Shown here: piece after piece, positions 10,569 through 18,411 of the stretch
Layout of the letters: every line of letters starts with the position of its first letter
How positions within the stretch are numbered: position 1 is the first letter of the stretch
From: Streptomyces sp. 3214.6
GTDB lineage: Bacteria; Actinomycetota; Actinomycetes; Streptomycetales; Streptomycetaceae
Length of the DNA: 64,000 bases
Assembly: GCF_900129855.1 (NCBI RefSeq)
Contig: NZ_LT670819.1
Span: forward strand, 7,006,001 to 7,070,000
Direction: 5' to 3'
Translations under genes and position numbers: made by a program
Notes under the pieces: model-generated
Seen by the model: only the letters and a program-made list of their open reading frames with translations
Told to the model about the DNA's origin: nothing
Database searches by the model: none

Positions 10569-11083
10569 GGTCTGAGTATAAGCGCCTCGGAGGCTGTCTG
10601 ATGGCCCTGTTGATTGCTGCATCGACTGGGGCGTGTGGGGCTAGGCAAACCGCTTCAGAGGTAAATGGATCTTCTGGGCCAGAATGTCTGGTTCGGAAGG
10701 AAACGGCACAAATTGTAAACAGATTTGACGAGTTTGGGAGAATTGCATCCGCGTCCTGGTGTGGGGTTGTCCTTAACTCGGGAAAGTCGCGGCTTCCGGC
10801 CCCTTCTGACGTTCGCCTGGTCGGAATTTTGACGCCGCAAGAAGCTGATGTCGTTCGCGCAATTTCCAGCGATCCCGCATTTGACTTCCGGAACGCATCA
10901 CTCCCGAGCCTCCCGGTCAAAATCAAGCAACTACTGCCTCCGGGCGCAAAGTGGATCGCGAGTGACAACTTTAATTCGAAGGTAACCCAAGGTGAGTATG
11001 TGGGATCATTCTATTTCGATTCGGCGGCATCTCGTATCCTTTTTGATTGCCTGAGTCCTCCCGTGAAGAGTGATGGAAATTAG
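10565..11083 (+). CDS. Putative lipoprotein in the toxin-immunity block
   Basis: 172 residues from GTG 10565, overlapping the SUKH stop codon as GTGA, so the two are probably co-translated. The N-terminus has a hydrophobic segment and a lipobox-like LIAASTGAC, which predicts a membrane-anchored extracytoplasmic protein. The rest contains three further cysteines and no domain that I recognise. Codon use is less GC-biased than in the core genes, like the rest of 9.3-11.1 kb. A second, surface-side immunity factor or toxin accessory is possible but unproven. Confidence 0.7.
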   Translation: MRSEYKRLGGCLMALLIAASTGACGARQTASEVNGSSGPECLVRKETAQIVNRFDEFGRIASASWCGVVLNSGKSRLPAPSDVRLVGILTPQEADVVRAISSDPAFDFRNASLPSLPVKIKQLLPPGAKWIASDNFNSKVTQGEYVGSFYFDSAASRILFDCLSPPVKSDGN

Positions 11084-11171
11084 GGTGTTTATATCTGCCA
11101 TCCATTTGGGATTCTGTCCTTACGCCCTGGGGTCTTCGTTGACTTGAAGCACGACGTCTTCCCGCCCTTGG

Positions 11172-11444
11172 ATGCCGACGACGCGCCCCCACTTGCCGAC
11201 CCTCGCGCCGAGGTTGCACGGGCTGCGCCCGCGCTGCGGGCGCAACTTGGCTGTGGTCGGGCAGAGTCGTGAGCAAGCACCTGGCGCAAGTGGACGCAGG
11301 GCGTTCCGGGTGGGTGGGTCGACCTCCGTGCTCGTTCGTTTTAGTAGCGGTTGTTCCGGCACTCTGTGTGCTGGCGAGTCCGACGGTAAAGCGGTCCTTT
11401 GGAGTGCGGGCAAGGATGGGCCAGAAGGTCTCGTCCTTGAGTGA
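11172..11444 (+). pseudogene. Degraded 3' copy of the 9.4 kb lipoprotein gene
   Basis: The last 45 residues of this frame (VLVRFSSGCSGTLCAG, then SDGKAVLWSAG) align without gaps to the C-terminus of the 9400-9834 product (VFLKFDDGCSATLWAG, then GDRTVLWGQLG). The upstream part of the frame does not match and lacks a signal peptide, so only the 3' end of a paralogue appears to survive. It suggests past duplication of the immunity or accessory gene. Confidence 0.5.
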
Positions 11445-11448
11445 CGAA

Positions 11449-11871
11449 TCAGGCTGAGCCTTCGCACTCGAACCACACCGTCTTTCCACCCCCGGGTGCC
11501 GGCGTCACGCCCCACTTGTCGACCAGCGCGTCCAGGAGGAACAGGCCGCGCCCGCCTTCCGAGTCCGGCTGCAACTCCGTTGGAATGGGGAGGAGTTGGC
11601 CGTAGGCGTCCGTTACCTCGACCCTGACTCCCGTCGGCTGCCTCAGCAAGAGCAGTGTGCAGCGGCGGTCCGGGACGTGGCGGACCACGTTGGCGATCAG
11701 TTCCGTTACCGCCAGTTCGACCGTGTCTGTCAGGGGCTCCAGGTTCCAGTCCGTCAGGAATCTGCGGGCGATTCGGCGGATGTGGCGGGCTGAGTGGGCG
11801 CCGGCTGTGAGGGTCATGCGGTACTGGGTGGGGGTGGGGGAGGCGTACGTGGAGGGGAAGTTTCCGTTCAC
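11449..11871 (-). CDS. ATP-binding protein (HATPase_c, anti-sigma/RsbW-like)
   Basis: 140 residues, the usual length of the short GHKL ATPase proteins of Streptomyces. Visible are the N-box helix ELAVTELIANVVRHV (about 52-66), the acidic turn EVTDAYGQL, and the G-box GGRGLFLLDALVDKWG (about 107-122). Such proteins bind ATP and act as anti-sigma kinases or relatives. It is divergent from an HTH/DUF397 pair, a very common trio in Streptomyces. Substrate and partner are unknown. Confidence 0.85.
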   Translation of the reverse strand: MNGNFPSTYASPTPTQYRMTLTAGAHSARHIRRIARRFLTDWNLEPLTDTVELAVTELIANVVRHVPDRRCTLLLLRQPTGVRVEVTDAYGQLLPIPTELQPDSEGGRGLFLLDALVDKWGVTPAPGGGKTVWFECEGSA

Positions 11872-11949
11872 GGTACGAGGGTGACCTGGTCCAACTACTC
11901 TGGGCTACAGTCTGAATGCAACGCGTGCTTGCGTGAGAGGGGACTCCTC

Positions 11950-12777
11950 GTGACCCACATCAACGTCCTCGACCCCGGTGCTTCGCCGCTCGACTACTAC
12001 GGCTTCGAGCTGCGTCGGTTGCGGGAGGCGGCTGGACTTACGCAGCGGCAGCTCGGGGACATCCTCAACTACACCGGGTCGCTGGTTGGGCAAGTTGAGA
12101 CCGCCCGGAAGGTTCCCACCCCTGAGTTCAGTGAGCGGGTGGATGCCGCCCTCGGCACCGGTGGGTTGTTCTCGCGGCTCGTCGAGCTTGTGCTGCGATC
12201 TCAACTTCCGGCGTGGTTCCAGCAGGTGGCTGAGCTGCAAGCAAGGGCTGTCGAAATCTGCTCGTTCGAAACGCACATGATCCTCGGTCTCCTCCAGACC
12301 GCCGCGTATGCCCGTGCGGTGCTCGGCGCTCTGGATCGGCGCAACCTCGACGACCGCACCGCGGTGAGGATGGCCCGCCAGCGCATCTTCGAGAAGAAGG
12401 AGCCGCCTGTCTTTTGGGCAGTTCTCAGCGAGGCCGCACTTCATCAGGAGATCGGCGGCCGGGATGTCATGCGAGGCCAACTGACGCACCTGTTGACCTT
12501 CGAGGACGACCCCCGGGTCAACATCCAGATCCTGCCGTTCACATCTGGAGCGCACGCGGGACTACAAGGCTCGTTCGACATCTACCGCTTCGTCGGCGAC
12601 CCGACCATCGTCTACACAGAGGGCTACGGCAGCGGGCATCCCACCGCCAACCCGGACACCGTAAAAGACTGCTCGCTCCGTTACGATCATCTTCGGGCCG
12701 CTGCCCTCTCCCTCAGGGACTCGGCGGAGCTGATCCGGCGTGTAATGGAGGAACGTTATGGAGAACAACTGGCGTAA
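11950..12777 (+). CDS. Helix-turn-helix regulator, Scr1/DUF5753 family
   Basis: 275 residues from GTG 11950, preceded by GAGAGGGG. An N-terminal XRE-type HTH (about residues 14-70: ELRRLREAAGLTQRQLGDIL ... SLVGQVETARKVP) is followed by a DUF5753-type domain (about 95-270), including PAWFQQVAELQARAVEICSFE and VNIQILPF. These regulators work as pairs with the adjacent small DUF397 protein, whose gene overlaps its 3' end by 20 bases. In the well-studied case (BldB/AbaA-Scr1-like pairs) they influence development or antibiotic production. The target here is unknown. Confidence 0.9.
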   Translation: MTHINVLDPGASPLDYYGFELRRLREAAGLTQRQLGDILNYTGSLVGQVETARKVPTPEFSERVDAALGTGGLFSRLVELVLRSQLPAWFQQVAELQARAVEICSFETHMILGLLQTAAYARAVLGALDRRNLDDRTAVRMARQRIFEKKEPPVFWAVLSEAALHQEIGGRDVMRGQLTHLLTFEDDPRVNIQILPFTSGAHAGLQGSFDIYRFVGDPTIVYTEGYGSGHPTANPDTVKDCSLRYDHLRAAALSLRDSAELIRRVMEERYGEQLA

Positions 12778-12952
12778 GTCCAGCTACAGCGGCGACCAGG
12801 GCGGCAACTGCGTCGAGATCGCCGAGACGCTCACCGCCACCATCGCCATCCGCGACTCCAAGAACCCGGCGGGCCCGATCCTCACGCTCAAGCCCGCCGC
12901 GTTCTCGACCTTCCTGTCCTGGACGGCGGAGGCTGCTACAGCCGCTGGATGA
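12758..12952 (+). CDS. DUF397 domain protein
   Basis: 64 residues with the DUF397 signature NNWRKSSYSGDQGGNCVEIA near the N-terminus and RDSKNPAGPIL in the middle. It starts inside the 3' end of the HTH gene, implying coupled translation, and is expected to be its small partner. Its 3' end overlaps the convergent fadA5 gene by 17 bases. Confidence 0.9.
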   Translation: MENNWRKSSYSGDQGGNCVEIAETLTATIAIRDSKNPAGPILTLKPAAFSTFLSWTAEAATAAG

Positions 12953-14105
12953 TCGTGCCCGTTGCCAGTGCGCCGCCCGCGCACATGGTGATCAGGGCGA
13001 ACTCCTTGTCCGTGCGCTCCAGTTCGTGAAGGGCCGTCGTGATCAGGCGGGCGCCCGTCGCTCCGACCGGGTGGCCCAGGGCGATTGCGCCGCCGTTCAC
13101 GTTGACCTTGTCCAAGGTCTGGTCGAAGACCTTCGCCCAGCTCAACACCACTGACGCGAACGCCTCGTTGATCTCGACGACGTCGATGTCCTTCAACGTC
13201 ATCCCCGCCTTGCCCAGGACCGCACGCGTCGCGTCGATCGGGCCGTCCAGGTGGAAGTGCGGGTTCGCGCCCACCAGGGCCTGGGCCACGATCCTCGCCC
13301 TCGGCTTCAGCTTCAGGGCCCTTGCCATCCTTTTCGACGACCACATGATCGCCGCCGCGCCATCGCTGATCTGGGACGAGTTGCCGGCCGTGTGCATTGC
13401 CGTCGGCATGACCGGCTTCAGGCGTGCCAGGGCCTCCGGTGAGGTGTCGCGTAGGCCCTCGTCCCGGTCGACCAGGCGCCACATGCCCTGGCCTGCCGAC
13501 TGTTCGTCCTCCGTCGTCGGGACCTGGACGGCGAAGGTCTCGCGTTTGAAGCGTTCCTCCGACCAGGCCACCGCCGCTCGTTCCTGGGAGAGCAGGCCGA
13601 GTCCGTCCACTTCCTCCCTCGTCAGGCCGCGGTTGCGCGCTATGCGTTCCGCCGCCTCGAACTGGTTGGGGAGGTCGACGTTCCATTCCTCCGGGAACGG
13701 TTTCCCGGGGCCGTGCTTCGAGCCCGAGCCGAGCGGGACACGGCTCATCGCCTCGACGCCGCAGCTGATGCCGACGTCTATGACGCCCGCCGCGATCATG
13801 TTCGCCGTCATGTGGCTGGCCTGTTGCGAGGAGCCGCACTGGCAGTCGACCGTCGTGGCCGCCGTTTCGTACGGGAGGCCCATCGTCAGCCAGGCGGTGC
13901 GGGCGGGGTTCATGGACTGTTCGCCGGCATGGGTCACCGTGCCGCCGACTATTTGCTCGACCGCGTCGGCGGGGATACCGGTGCGGCCGAGGAGTTCGCG
14001 GTAGGTCTCGCCCAGGAGGTAGGCGGGGTGCAGGTTGGCCAGCGCGCCGCCGCGCTTGCCGATGGGGGTGCGGACTGCTTCCACGATCACGGGTTCGGCG
14101 GCCAT
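12936..14105 (-). CDS. fadA5: Steroid 3-ketoacyl-CoA thiolase
   Basis: 389 residues; AAGGGAT precedes ATG 14105. A full type-II thiolase: nucleophile in DCQCGSSQQ (Cys about 90), INEAFA (about 316), catalytic His in GGAIALGHPVGATG and the second Cys in ITMCAGGA (about 377). Sequence runs such as TTVDCQCGS, LPNQFEAAERIA and ARIVAQALVGA closely recall mycobacterial FadA5, which removes acetyl-CoA or propionyl-CoA units from the steroid side chain. It is divergent from a CYP125-like P450, the same neighbour pair seen in Mycobacterium tuberculosis. A KstR-type box lies in the shared promoter region. Confident for the family, good for the steroid role. Confidence 0.88.
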   Translation of the reverse strand: MAAEPVIVEAVRTPIGKRGGALANLHPAYLLGETYRELLGRTGIPADAVEQIVGGTVTHAGEQSMNPARTAWLTMGLPYETAATTVDCQCGSSQQASHMTANMIAAGVIDVGISCGVEAMSRVPLGSGSKHGPGKPFPEEWNVDLPNQFEAAERIARNRGLTREEVDGLGLLSQERAAVAWSEERFKRETFAVQVPTTEDEQSAGQGMWRLVDRDEGLRDTSPEALARLKPVMPTAMHTAGNSSQISDGAAAIMWSSKRMARALKLKPRARIVAQALVGANPHFHLDGPIDATRAVLGKAGMTLKDIDVVEINEAFASVVLSWAKVFDQTLDKVNVNGGAIALGHPVGATGARLITTALHELERTDKEFALITMCAGGALATGTIIQRL

Positions 14106-14122
14106 GGGTGCGGATCCCTTCG

Positions 14123-14144
14123 GAACTAGTACGTGTTCTAGTTC
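14123..14144. promoter_or_regulatory. KstR-type operator in the fadA5-cyp125 promoter region
   Basis: TAGTACGTGTTCTA (14127-14140) fits the KstR consensus TnnAACnnGTTnnA with one mismatch. It sits inside a longer inverted repeat, GAACTAG (14123-14129), eight bases, CTAGTTC (14138-14144). It lies 18 bases before fadA5, where KstR binding would be expected to block transcription. A kstR homologue is 6 kb away. Confidence 0.75.
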
Positions 14145-14234
14145 TCTGCTGTGTGCAGTCTGCTGACGTGATGTGCGTCACCGCAAGGGTCTTGCAGGCT
14201 CAAGGCTCCTGAACTACCTTCTCGGCAATCTATT

Positions 14235-14251
14235 TCTGATGAACCGTCAGA
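14235..14251. promoter_or_regulatory. Second palindromic operator (motif II) before cyp125
   Basis: TCTGATGAACCGTCAGA is a 7-3-7 inverted repeat with one mismatch, ending 28 bases before the P450 ATG. Close copies occur at 18379-18395, 26049-26065 and 36272-36288, always upstream of catabolic genes. The cognate regulator is not known to me. Confidence 0.65.
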
Positions 14252-14279
14252 TTGCATCGCCAGATGGCTGGAGCCGCCG

Positions 14280-15515
14280 ATGCCCTGTCCAGCGATTCCC
14301 GACGGGTTCGACTTCACCGATCCCGACCTGCTGCAACACCATGTGCCGCTCCCGGAGTTCGCCGAGCTGCGGCTCGCCGAACCGGTCCGCTGGATCCCTC
14401 AGACGGGCAACGTCGCCGGGTTCCAGGACGAGGGGTACTGGGCGGTGACCCGGCACGCCGACGTGCGGTACGTCTCCACCCACCCCGAGATCTTCTCCTC
14501 CTACCTCAACACCGCGATCATCCGGTTCAACGAGCACATCCAGCGCGACTCGATCGACGCCCAGCGGCTGATCATGCTGAACATGGATCCGCCCGAGCAC
14601 ACCCGGGTGCGGCAGATCGTGCAGCGCGGGTTCACGCCGCGGGCCATCCGTGGGCTGGAGGAGCGGCTGCGCAACCGCGCCACCGCCATCGTCGAGAGTG
14701 CCCGTGCGCAGGGCGGTTCCTTCGACTTCGTCACGTCCGTCGCCTCGGAGCTGCCCCTCCAGGCCATCGCCGAGCTCATCGGCATACCCCAGGACGATCG
14801 CGCCAAGATCTTCGACTGGTCCAACAAGATGATCGCGTACGACGATCCCGAGTACGCCATCACCGCCGAGGTCGGCCAGCAGTCCGCCGCCGAGATCCTC
14901 GCGTACGCCATGAACGTGGCCGCCGAGCGGAAGCAGTGCCCTGCTCACGACATCGTCTCGACGCTCGTCGCCGCCGAGGACGAGGGCAACCTCAGCTCCG
15001 ACGAGTTCGGTTTCTTCGTGCTCATGCTCGCCGTCGCCGGGAACGAGACCACCCGGAACGCCACCACCCACGGCATGCACGCCTTCCTGACCCACCCCGA
15101 GCAGTGGGAGCTCTACAAGGCGCAGCGGCCCGGCACCGCCGCCGAGGAGATCGTGCGGTGGGCCACGCCCGTCGTCGCCTTCCAGCGGACCGCCACCCAG
15201 GACACCGAGCTCGGCGGGAAGCGGATCAGGAAGGGGGACCGGGTCGGGATCTTCTACGCCTCCGCGAACCGCGACCCCGAGGTGTTCGAGAATCCCGACT
15301 CCTTCGACGTCACCCGGGATCCGAACCCCCACCTCGGGTTCGGCGGGGGCGGTCCCCACTTCTGCCTCGGCAAGTCGCTCGCCGTGCTGGAGATCAACCT
15401 CATCTTCAACGCCATCGCCGACGCCATGCCCGACCTACGGCTCGTGGGCGATCCGCGTCGGCTGCGGTCCGCATGGATCAACGGGGTGAAGGAGTTGAGA
15501 GTCAGCGCGGCGTGA
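14280..15515 (+). CDS. cyp125: Cytochrome P450, CYP125-like steroid C26/C27 monooxygenase
   Basis: 411 residues. The N-terminal GFDFTDPDLLQHHVPLPEFA, the I-helix oxygen-binding motif AGNET (about 253), the ExxR region and the haem loop FGGGGPHFCLG (Cys about 362) are present. The N-terminal signature is that of CYP125, which oxidises the terminal methyl of cholesterol-type side chains to alcohol, aldehyde and acid before beta-oxidation. ATG 14280 is preceded by GGAG. It is divergent from fadA5. The electron donor may be the 3Fe-4S ferredoxin at 19.9 kb. The actual substrate in this strain is inferred. Confidence 0.88.
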   Translation: MPCPAIPDGFDFTDPDLLQHHVPLPEFAELRLAEPVRWIPQTGNVAGFQDEGYWAVTRHADVRYVSTHPEIFSSYLNTAIIRFNEHIQRDSIDAQRLIMLNMDPPEHTRVRQIVQRGFTPRAIRGLEERLRNRATAIVESARAQGGSFDFVTSVASELPLQAIAELIGIPQDDRAKIFDWSNKMIAYDDPEYAITAEVGQQSAAEILAYAMNVAAERKQCPAHDIVSTLVAAEDEGNLSSDEFGFFVLMLAVAGNETTRNATTHGMHAFLTHPEQWELYKAQRPGTAAEEIVRWATPVVAFQRTATQDTELGGKRIRKGDRVGIFYASANRDPEVFENPDSFDVTRDPNPHLGFGGGGPHFCLGKSLAVLEINLIFNAIADAMPDLRLVGDPRRLRSAWINGVKELRVSAA

Positions 15516-15586
15516 GTGACGGTGCGCCGACGCACGCTCCTTGCGGATACGCGGACGCGGACGCTGACGCGGTCGAAACGCCGAAA

Positions 15587-15616
15587 GCGGCGGCCCCGGG
15601 GATCGGGGGCCGCCGC
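15587..15616 (+). terminator. Rho-independent-type hairpin after cyp125
   Basis: GCGGCGGCCCC (15587-15597) pairs with GGGGCCGCCGC (15606-15616) across an 8-base loop. It lies between the convergent P450 and transglycosylase genes and may serve both. There is no U-tract, as is common in Streptomyces. Confidence 0.6.
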
Positions 15617-15666
15617 CTTCGTCGCGCGGAACGCGCGTTCTTGGGGGGTGTGGCTCGGGGTGTGGC

Positions 15667-16089
15667 TCAGTACCAGCCGTTCGCCTGCCAGAAGGACCAG
15701 GCGGCGAGGGGGCTGCCGTAGCGCGAGTTCATGTAGTCCAGGCCCCACTTGATCTGGGTCTTGGCGTTGGTCTTCCAGTCGGAACCGGCCGAGGCCATCT
15801 TGTTGCCGGGGAGGGCCTGGACGAGGCCGTAGGCGCCGGAGGAGGCGTTGGTGGCGTTGACGTCCCAGCCGCTCTCGTGCTTCACGATGTTGGAGAAGGC
15901 GTTGTACTGAGCCGTGTTCGGGATCATCTTGTGCGCGATCGCCTGGGCCTGGGAGGCGGAGCTCACGGATGACGTCGCGGCGTGGGCGGGGGCCGCGGCC
16001 AGTGCCATGCCGGCGGTGGCGGCGGCCACGGCGACGGTGGTGAGGGCCTTCTTCGGGCTGGCGATGCGACGGATGACGGAGACGGACAC
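15667..16089 (-). CDS. Secreted lytic transglycosylase-like protein
   Basis: 140 residues from GTG 16089. A classical signal peptide (SPKKALTTVAVAAATAGMAL, ending AAPAHA) is followed by a compact goose-lysozyme/SLT-like domain with QAQAIAHKMIP, the catalytic-type Glu in IVKHESGWDVNATN, GAYGLVQALPGNKM and the ending AWSFWQANGWY. This is the short secreted wall-hydrolase type of Streptomyces that remodels peptidoglycan. The longer upstream reading frame (to 16230) was not used because it would put 47 hydrophilic residues before the signal peptide. Preceded by a structured leader. Confidence 0.85.
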   Translation of the reverse strand: MSVSVIRRIASPKKALTTVAVAAATAGMALAAAPAHAATSSVSSASQAQAIAHKMIPNTAQYNAFSNIVKHESGWDVNATNASSGAYGLVQALPGNKMASAGSDWKTNAKTQIKWGLDYMNSRYGSPLAAWSFWQANGWY

Positions 16090-16402
16090 GGAGAACCTTT
16101 TTCTTCGGGGACAGAGTCGGTCGCTGCATGCCGGAGTCACGCGGTGCGTGGCCGCACCGCGTGGTGTGCGGTGGGTGGCTGCATGCGTCGGCGCCGGGCC
16201 CGGGGGCTTGTCGGCGCCGTGCGACGTCATCCAGAGAAGCAGGATCGGGAGCCGCCCGCAAAGACCCCTTTTGCTAGTTGTCGTCGTATTCGGGAGGGTC
16301 GTCGGTTGTGTGAGCTGGCTCTCAATGCGCAGGTCAGAGGCTATGATGGCGTGGACATGGCGTCCGAATTGCCCGACTAGGGCAGGTAGTAGGTGATGTG
16401 GG
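16090..16402 (-). other. Long structured upstream region of the transglycosylase gene
   Basis: About 310 bases without a gene. It holds a perfect 11-base inverted repeat, CACGCGGTGCG (16138-16148) and CGCACCGCGTG (16153-16163), and a second GGCGCC-based hairpin near 16189-16221. Wall-hydrolase genes in Streptomyces often have ydaO (c-di-AMP) riboswitch leaders, but I do not see that riboswitch's conserved elements. It may simply be a folded 5' UTR. Confidence 0.4.
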
Positions 16403-16416
16403 TCATGTGGGGTGCT

Positions 16417-16941
16417 TCACCGGGCAACGGTCTTCTGGGGCCCTTTCCCCGTCCCCTCGGGGGCCTCGAATGTGACCGCGGCCTCGAAGGCCGCCCGGCG
16501 GGTCGCTCTGCGGAGCGCCTTGAGCGCTGTCGGGCCGAGGGTGAGCGTCAGGACGACCGTGACGAGCGCCCTGCCCAGGTCCCAGCCCAGCGAGGTCGCC
16601 ACGCAGTACGCGACGAAGCGGGCCAGGTTCGACGGGACCGACCCGTCCGGGTCGAAGGCGACGCCCGAGGCCAGCGCACCCATGAAGGGCCACCCGGCCA
16701 GGTTCATCACCGTGCCGTAGGCGAAGGTGGCCAGGAAGCCGTAGAGGGACAGCAGGGCCAGCTCCATACGGCCCCGTAGGCCGCGTACGCGATCCGCGCC
16801 CGGCAGCAGGCCCGCGTCCGGCAGCACGCCCGCGTCCGGCAGCAGGCCCGCGCCCATCGTGAACCAGCCCATCGCCAGCATCTGGAACGGCATCCACGGG
16901 CCCACCCCGCCCGTGAGCAGCGCGGACGCGAACATCGTCAA
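16417..16941 (-). pseudogene. ECF transporter S component, N-terminally truncated
   Basis: 174 residues starting directly at FASALLTGGVGPWMPFQMLA, a segment normally found about halfway through ECF-type substrate-specific membrane proteins of roughly 270 residues. The C-terminal half is intact-looking (LSLYGFLATFAYG, TSLGWDLGRALVTVVLTLTL). The N-terminal transmembrane half is absent and no frame upstream supplies it. In-frame 18-base repeats encode LLPDAGVLPDAGLLPGA (about 16797-16857). Probably a non-functional remnant at an old rearrangement point. Confidence 0.6.
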
Positions 16942-17024
16942 TCTACCGGCAGGTAGGGAACGGCCTGAGGGGTGGCTGTGGACAGGGTGGACAGGGACGG
17001 GCGGAGGTGGACGGAGGTAGGTTC

Positions 17025-17240
17025 ATGTTCATGCCAGTAACGGGGAGACTGCTCGGCTCGGGGCGTACGGCCGACGTGTACGAGATCGACGAGGCGTGGG
17101 TGCTGCGCCGGGACCGGGACGGGTGGGGCGACGCCGCCGCCGAGGGCGCGGTGATGGCGCACGTACGGGAGTACGGCTACCCCGCGCCCGCCGTACGACC
17201 CCCGTCCGACGGCTCGCGCACCGACCTGGTGGGGGTCCGA
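17025..17240 (+). pseudogene. N-terminal fragment of an aminoglycoside-phosphotransferase-like kinase
   Basis: From ATG 17025 (GGAGG seven bases upstream) the frame reads TGRLLGSGRTADVYEIDEAW and AEGAVMAHVREYGYPAPAV, the nucleotide-binding start of small-molecule kinases (APH/choline kinase fold). Similarity stops at about SRTDLV (17232), where the catalytic HxD and DxD parts should follow. The sequence then runs into the 3' end of the convergent MBL gene. A broken gene, next to another truncated gene. Confidence 0.6.
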
Positions 17241-17300
17241 GGGGTCCAAGGGTTCCATGCGGCCGTTGGTATCAGGTGGCCCTCCCGCACCGCGAGCGCA

Positions 17301-18326
17301 TTACACCGCCACGTACGTCACCGGCTCACTGCCCGCCACCGCCTCCGCGCGGCCCTGTTTCACGAGTCGGCGGAGGTGGGCCTCGGCCTCGGAGACCGCG
17401 ATGGTCCTCGAACCGTAGGGGATCTGCTGCCAGGGGCGGTTCCACTCCATGCGTTCGGCGAGCTGCCAGGGGGTGAGGGGTTCGGCCAGGAGTGACGACA
17501 GGTCCGTGAGACGGTCCTCGTGGTGGGTGAGCAACTCCCGTACCCGGGAGGGGGCGTCGGTGAAGGCGTGCTGGTGGGCGGGGAGGATCTCGGCGGGGGC
17601 GAGACGGCCGACGCGTTCCAGCGAGTCGAGGTAGTCGCCGAGGGGATCGGTGACCGTCGCGTCGTCGGGGTCCTCGTAGAGACCGATGTGCGGGCTGATC
17701 CCCGGGAGCAGATGGTCGCCGGAGAACAGACGGCCGTGGCCCGGGAGTCCGGCCGGGTGGCTCTCCTCCAGGTGGAGGCAGACATGGCCCGGGGTGTGGC
17801 CCGGCGTCCAGATCGCGCGCAGCCGACGGCCGGGCAGGTCCAGGAGTTCGCCGGGGACGATCTCTCGGTCGGGAAGCGCGGGGGAGAACCCGGGCGGCGT
17901 CCGGCGGCGGGCCGTGCGCAGCGGGGCCAGGTGCTCGTCGGGGGCGCCGGCGGCGGCCAGCTTGTCGGCCATGTACGTGTACCAGCGCTCGGGGCGGGTC
18001 TCCCGCGTCCGCCGCACGATCGACGCGTCCGCCGCGTGCATCGCCACCCACGCCCCGGACGCCTCCCGCGCCTTGGCCGACAGACCGTGGTGGTCGGGGT
18101 GGTGGTGGGTGATGACGACACCGTGGAGTTCGGCGACATCCGTACCGCAGGCCGCGAGCCCCGCGGTGAGGGCGTCCCAGGAGGCGGGATCATCCCATCC
18201 GGCGTCGATCAGCACCGGCCCGCGGTCGGTGTCGACGACGTAGACGAGCGTGTGCCCCAGCGGGTTGTCCGGGATGGGCACCCGAAGCGACCGCACACCC
18301 CCGCCATGATCGAACGCTTTCGTCAT
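17301..18326 (-). CDS. MBL-fold metallo-hydrolase
   Basis: 341 residues. The metal-binding motif THHHPDHHG (about 73-81), GHTPGHVCLHL (about 174), FSGDHLLPGISP (about 202) and PAHQHAF (about 245) mark a glyoxalase-II-like metallo-beta-lactamase fold. It probably hydrolyses a thioester or ester. It diverges from an aldehyde dehydrogenase across a promoter region holding a KstR-type box and motif II, so it may belong to the steroid regulon, for example as a CoA-thioester hydrolase. The substrate is unknown. The C-terminal winged-helix-like extension (about 270-341) is typical of the LACTB2-like branch. Confidence 0.82.
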   Translation of the reverse strand: MTKAFDHGGGVRSLRVPIPDNPLGHTLVYVVDTDRGPVLIDAGWDDPASWDALTAGLAACGTDVAELHGVVITHHHPDHHGLSAKAREASGAWVAMHAADASIVRRTRETRPERWYTYMADKLAAAGAPDEHLAPLRTARRRTPPGFSPALPDREIVPGELLDLPGRRLRAIWTPGHTPGHVCLHLEESHPAGLPGHGRLFSGDHLLPGISPHIGLYEDPDDATVTDPLGDYLDSLERVGRLAPAEILPAHQHAFTDAPSRVRELLTHHEDRLTDLSSLLAEPLTPWQLAERMEWNRPWQQIPYGSRTIAVSEAEAHLRRLVKQGRAEAVAGSEPVTYVAV

Positions 18327-18361
18327 CTGCCCTCCGTCTCACGACCATTGCCCACTATAAC

Positions 18362-18375
18362 TAGAACTGGTATCA
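18362..18375. promoter_or_regulatory. KstR-type operator upstream of the aldehyde dehydrogenase
   Basis: TAGAACTGGTATCA fits TnnAACnnGTTnnA with a single mismatch (GTA for GTT). It lies between the divergent MBL and aldehyde dehydrogenase genes, directly beside a motif II site. Confidence 0.6.
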
Positions 18376-18378
18376 GTT

Positions 18379-18395
18379 TCTGAAACACCGTCAGA
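18379..18395. promoter_or_regulatory. Motif II operator upstream of the aldehyde dehydrogenase
   Basis: TCTGAAACACCGTCAGA, flanked by further matching bases (TTTCTGA and TCAGAAA arms), ends 16 bases before ATG 18412 and three bases after the KstR-type box. The same palindrome recurs at three other promoters in this window. Confidence 0.65.
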
Positions 18396-18411
18396 AACGA
18401 AGGCAGTGGCC

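Noticed and set aside
16138..16221. ydaO (c-di-AMP) riboswitch upstream of the transglycosylase
   Set aside because: The expected conserved segments of that riboswitch were not found on the minus strand, so only a generic structured leader is reported.
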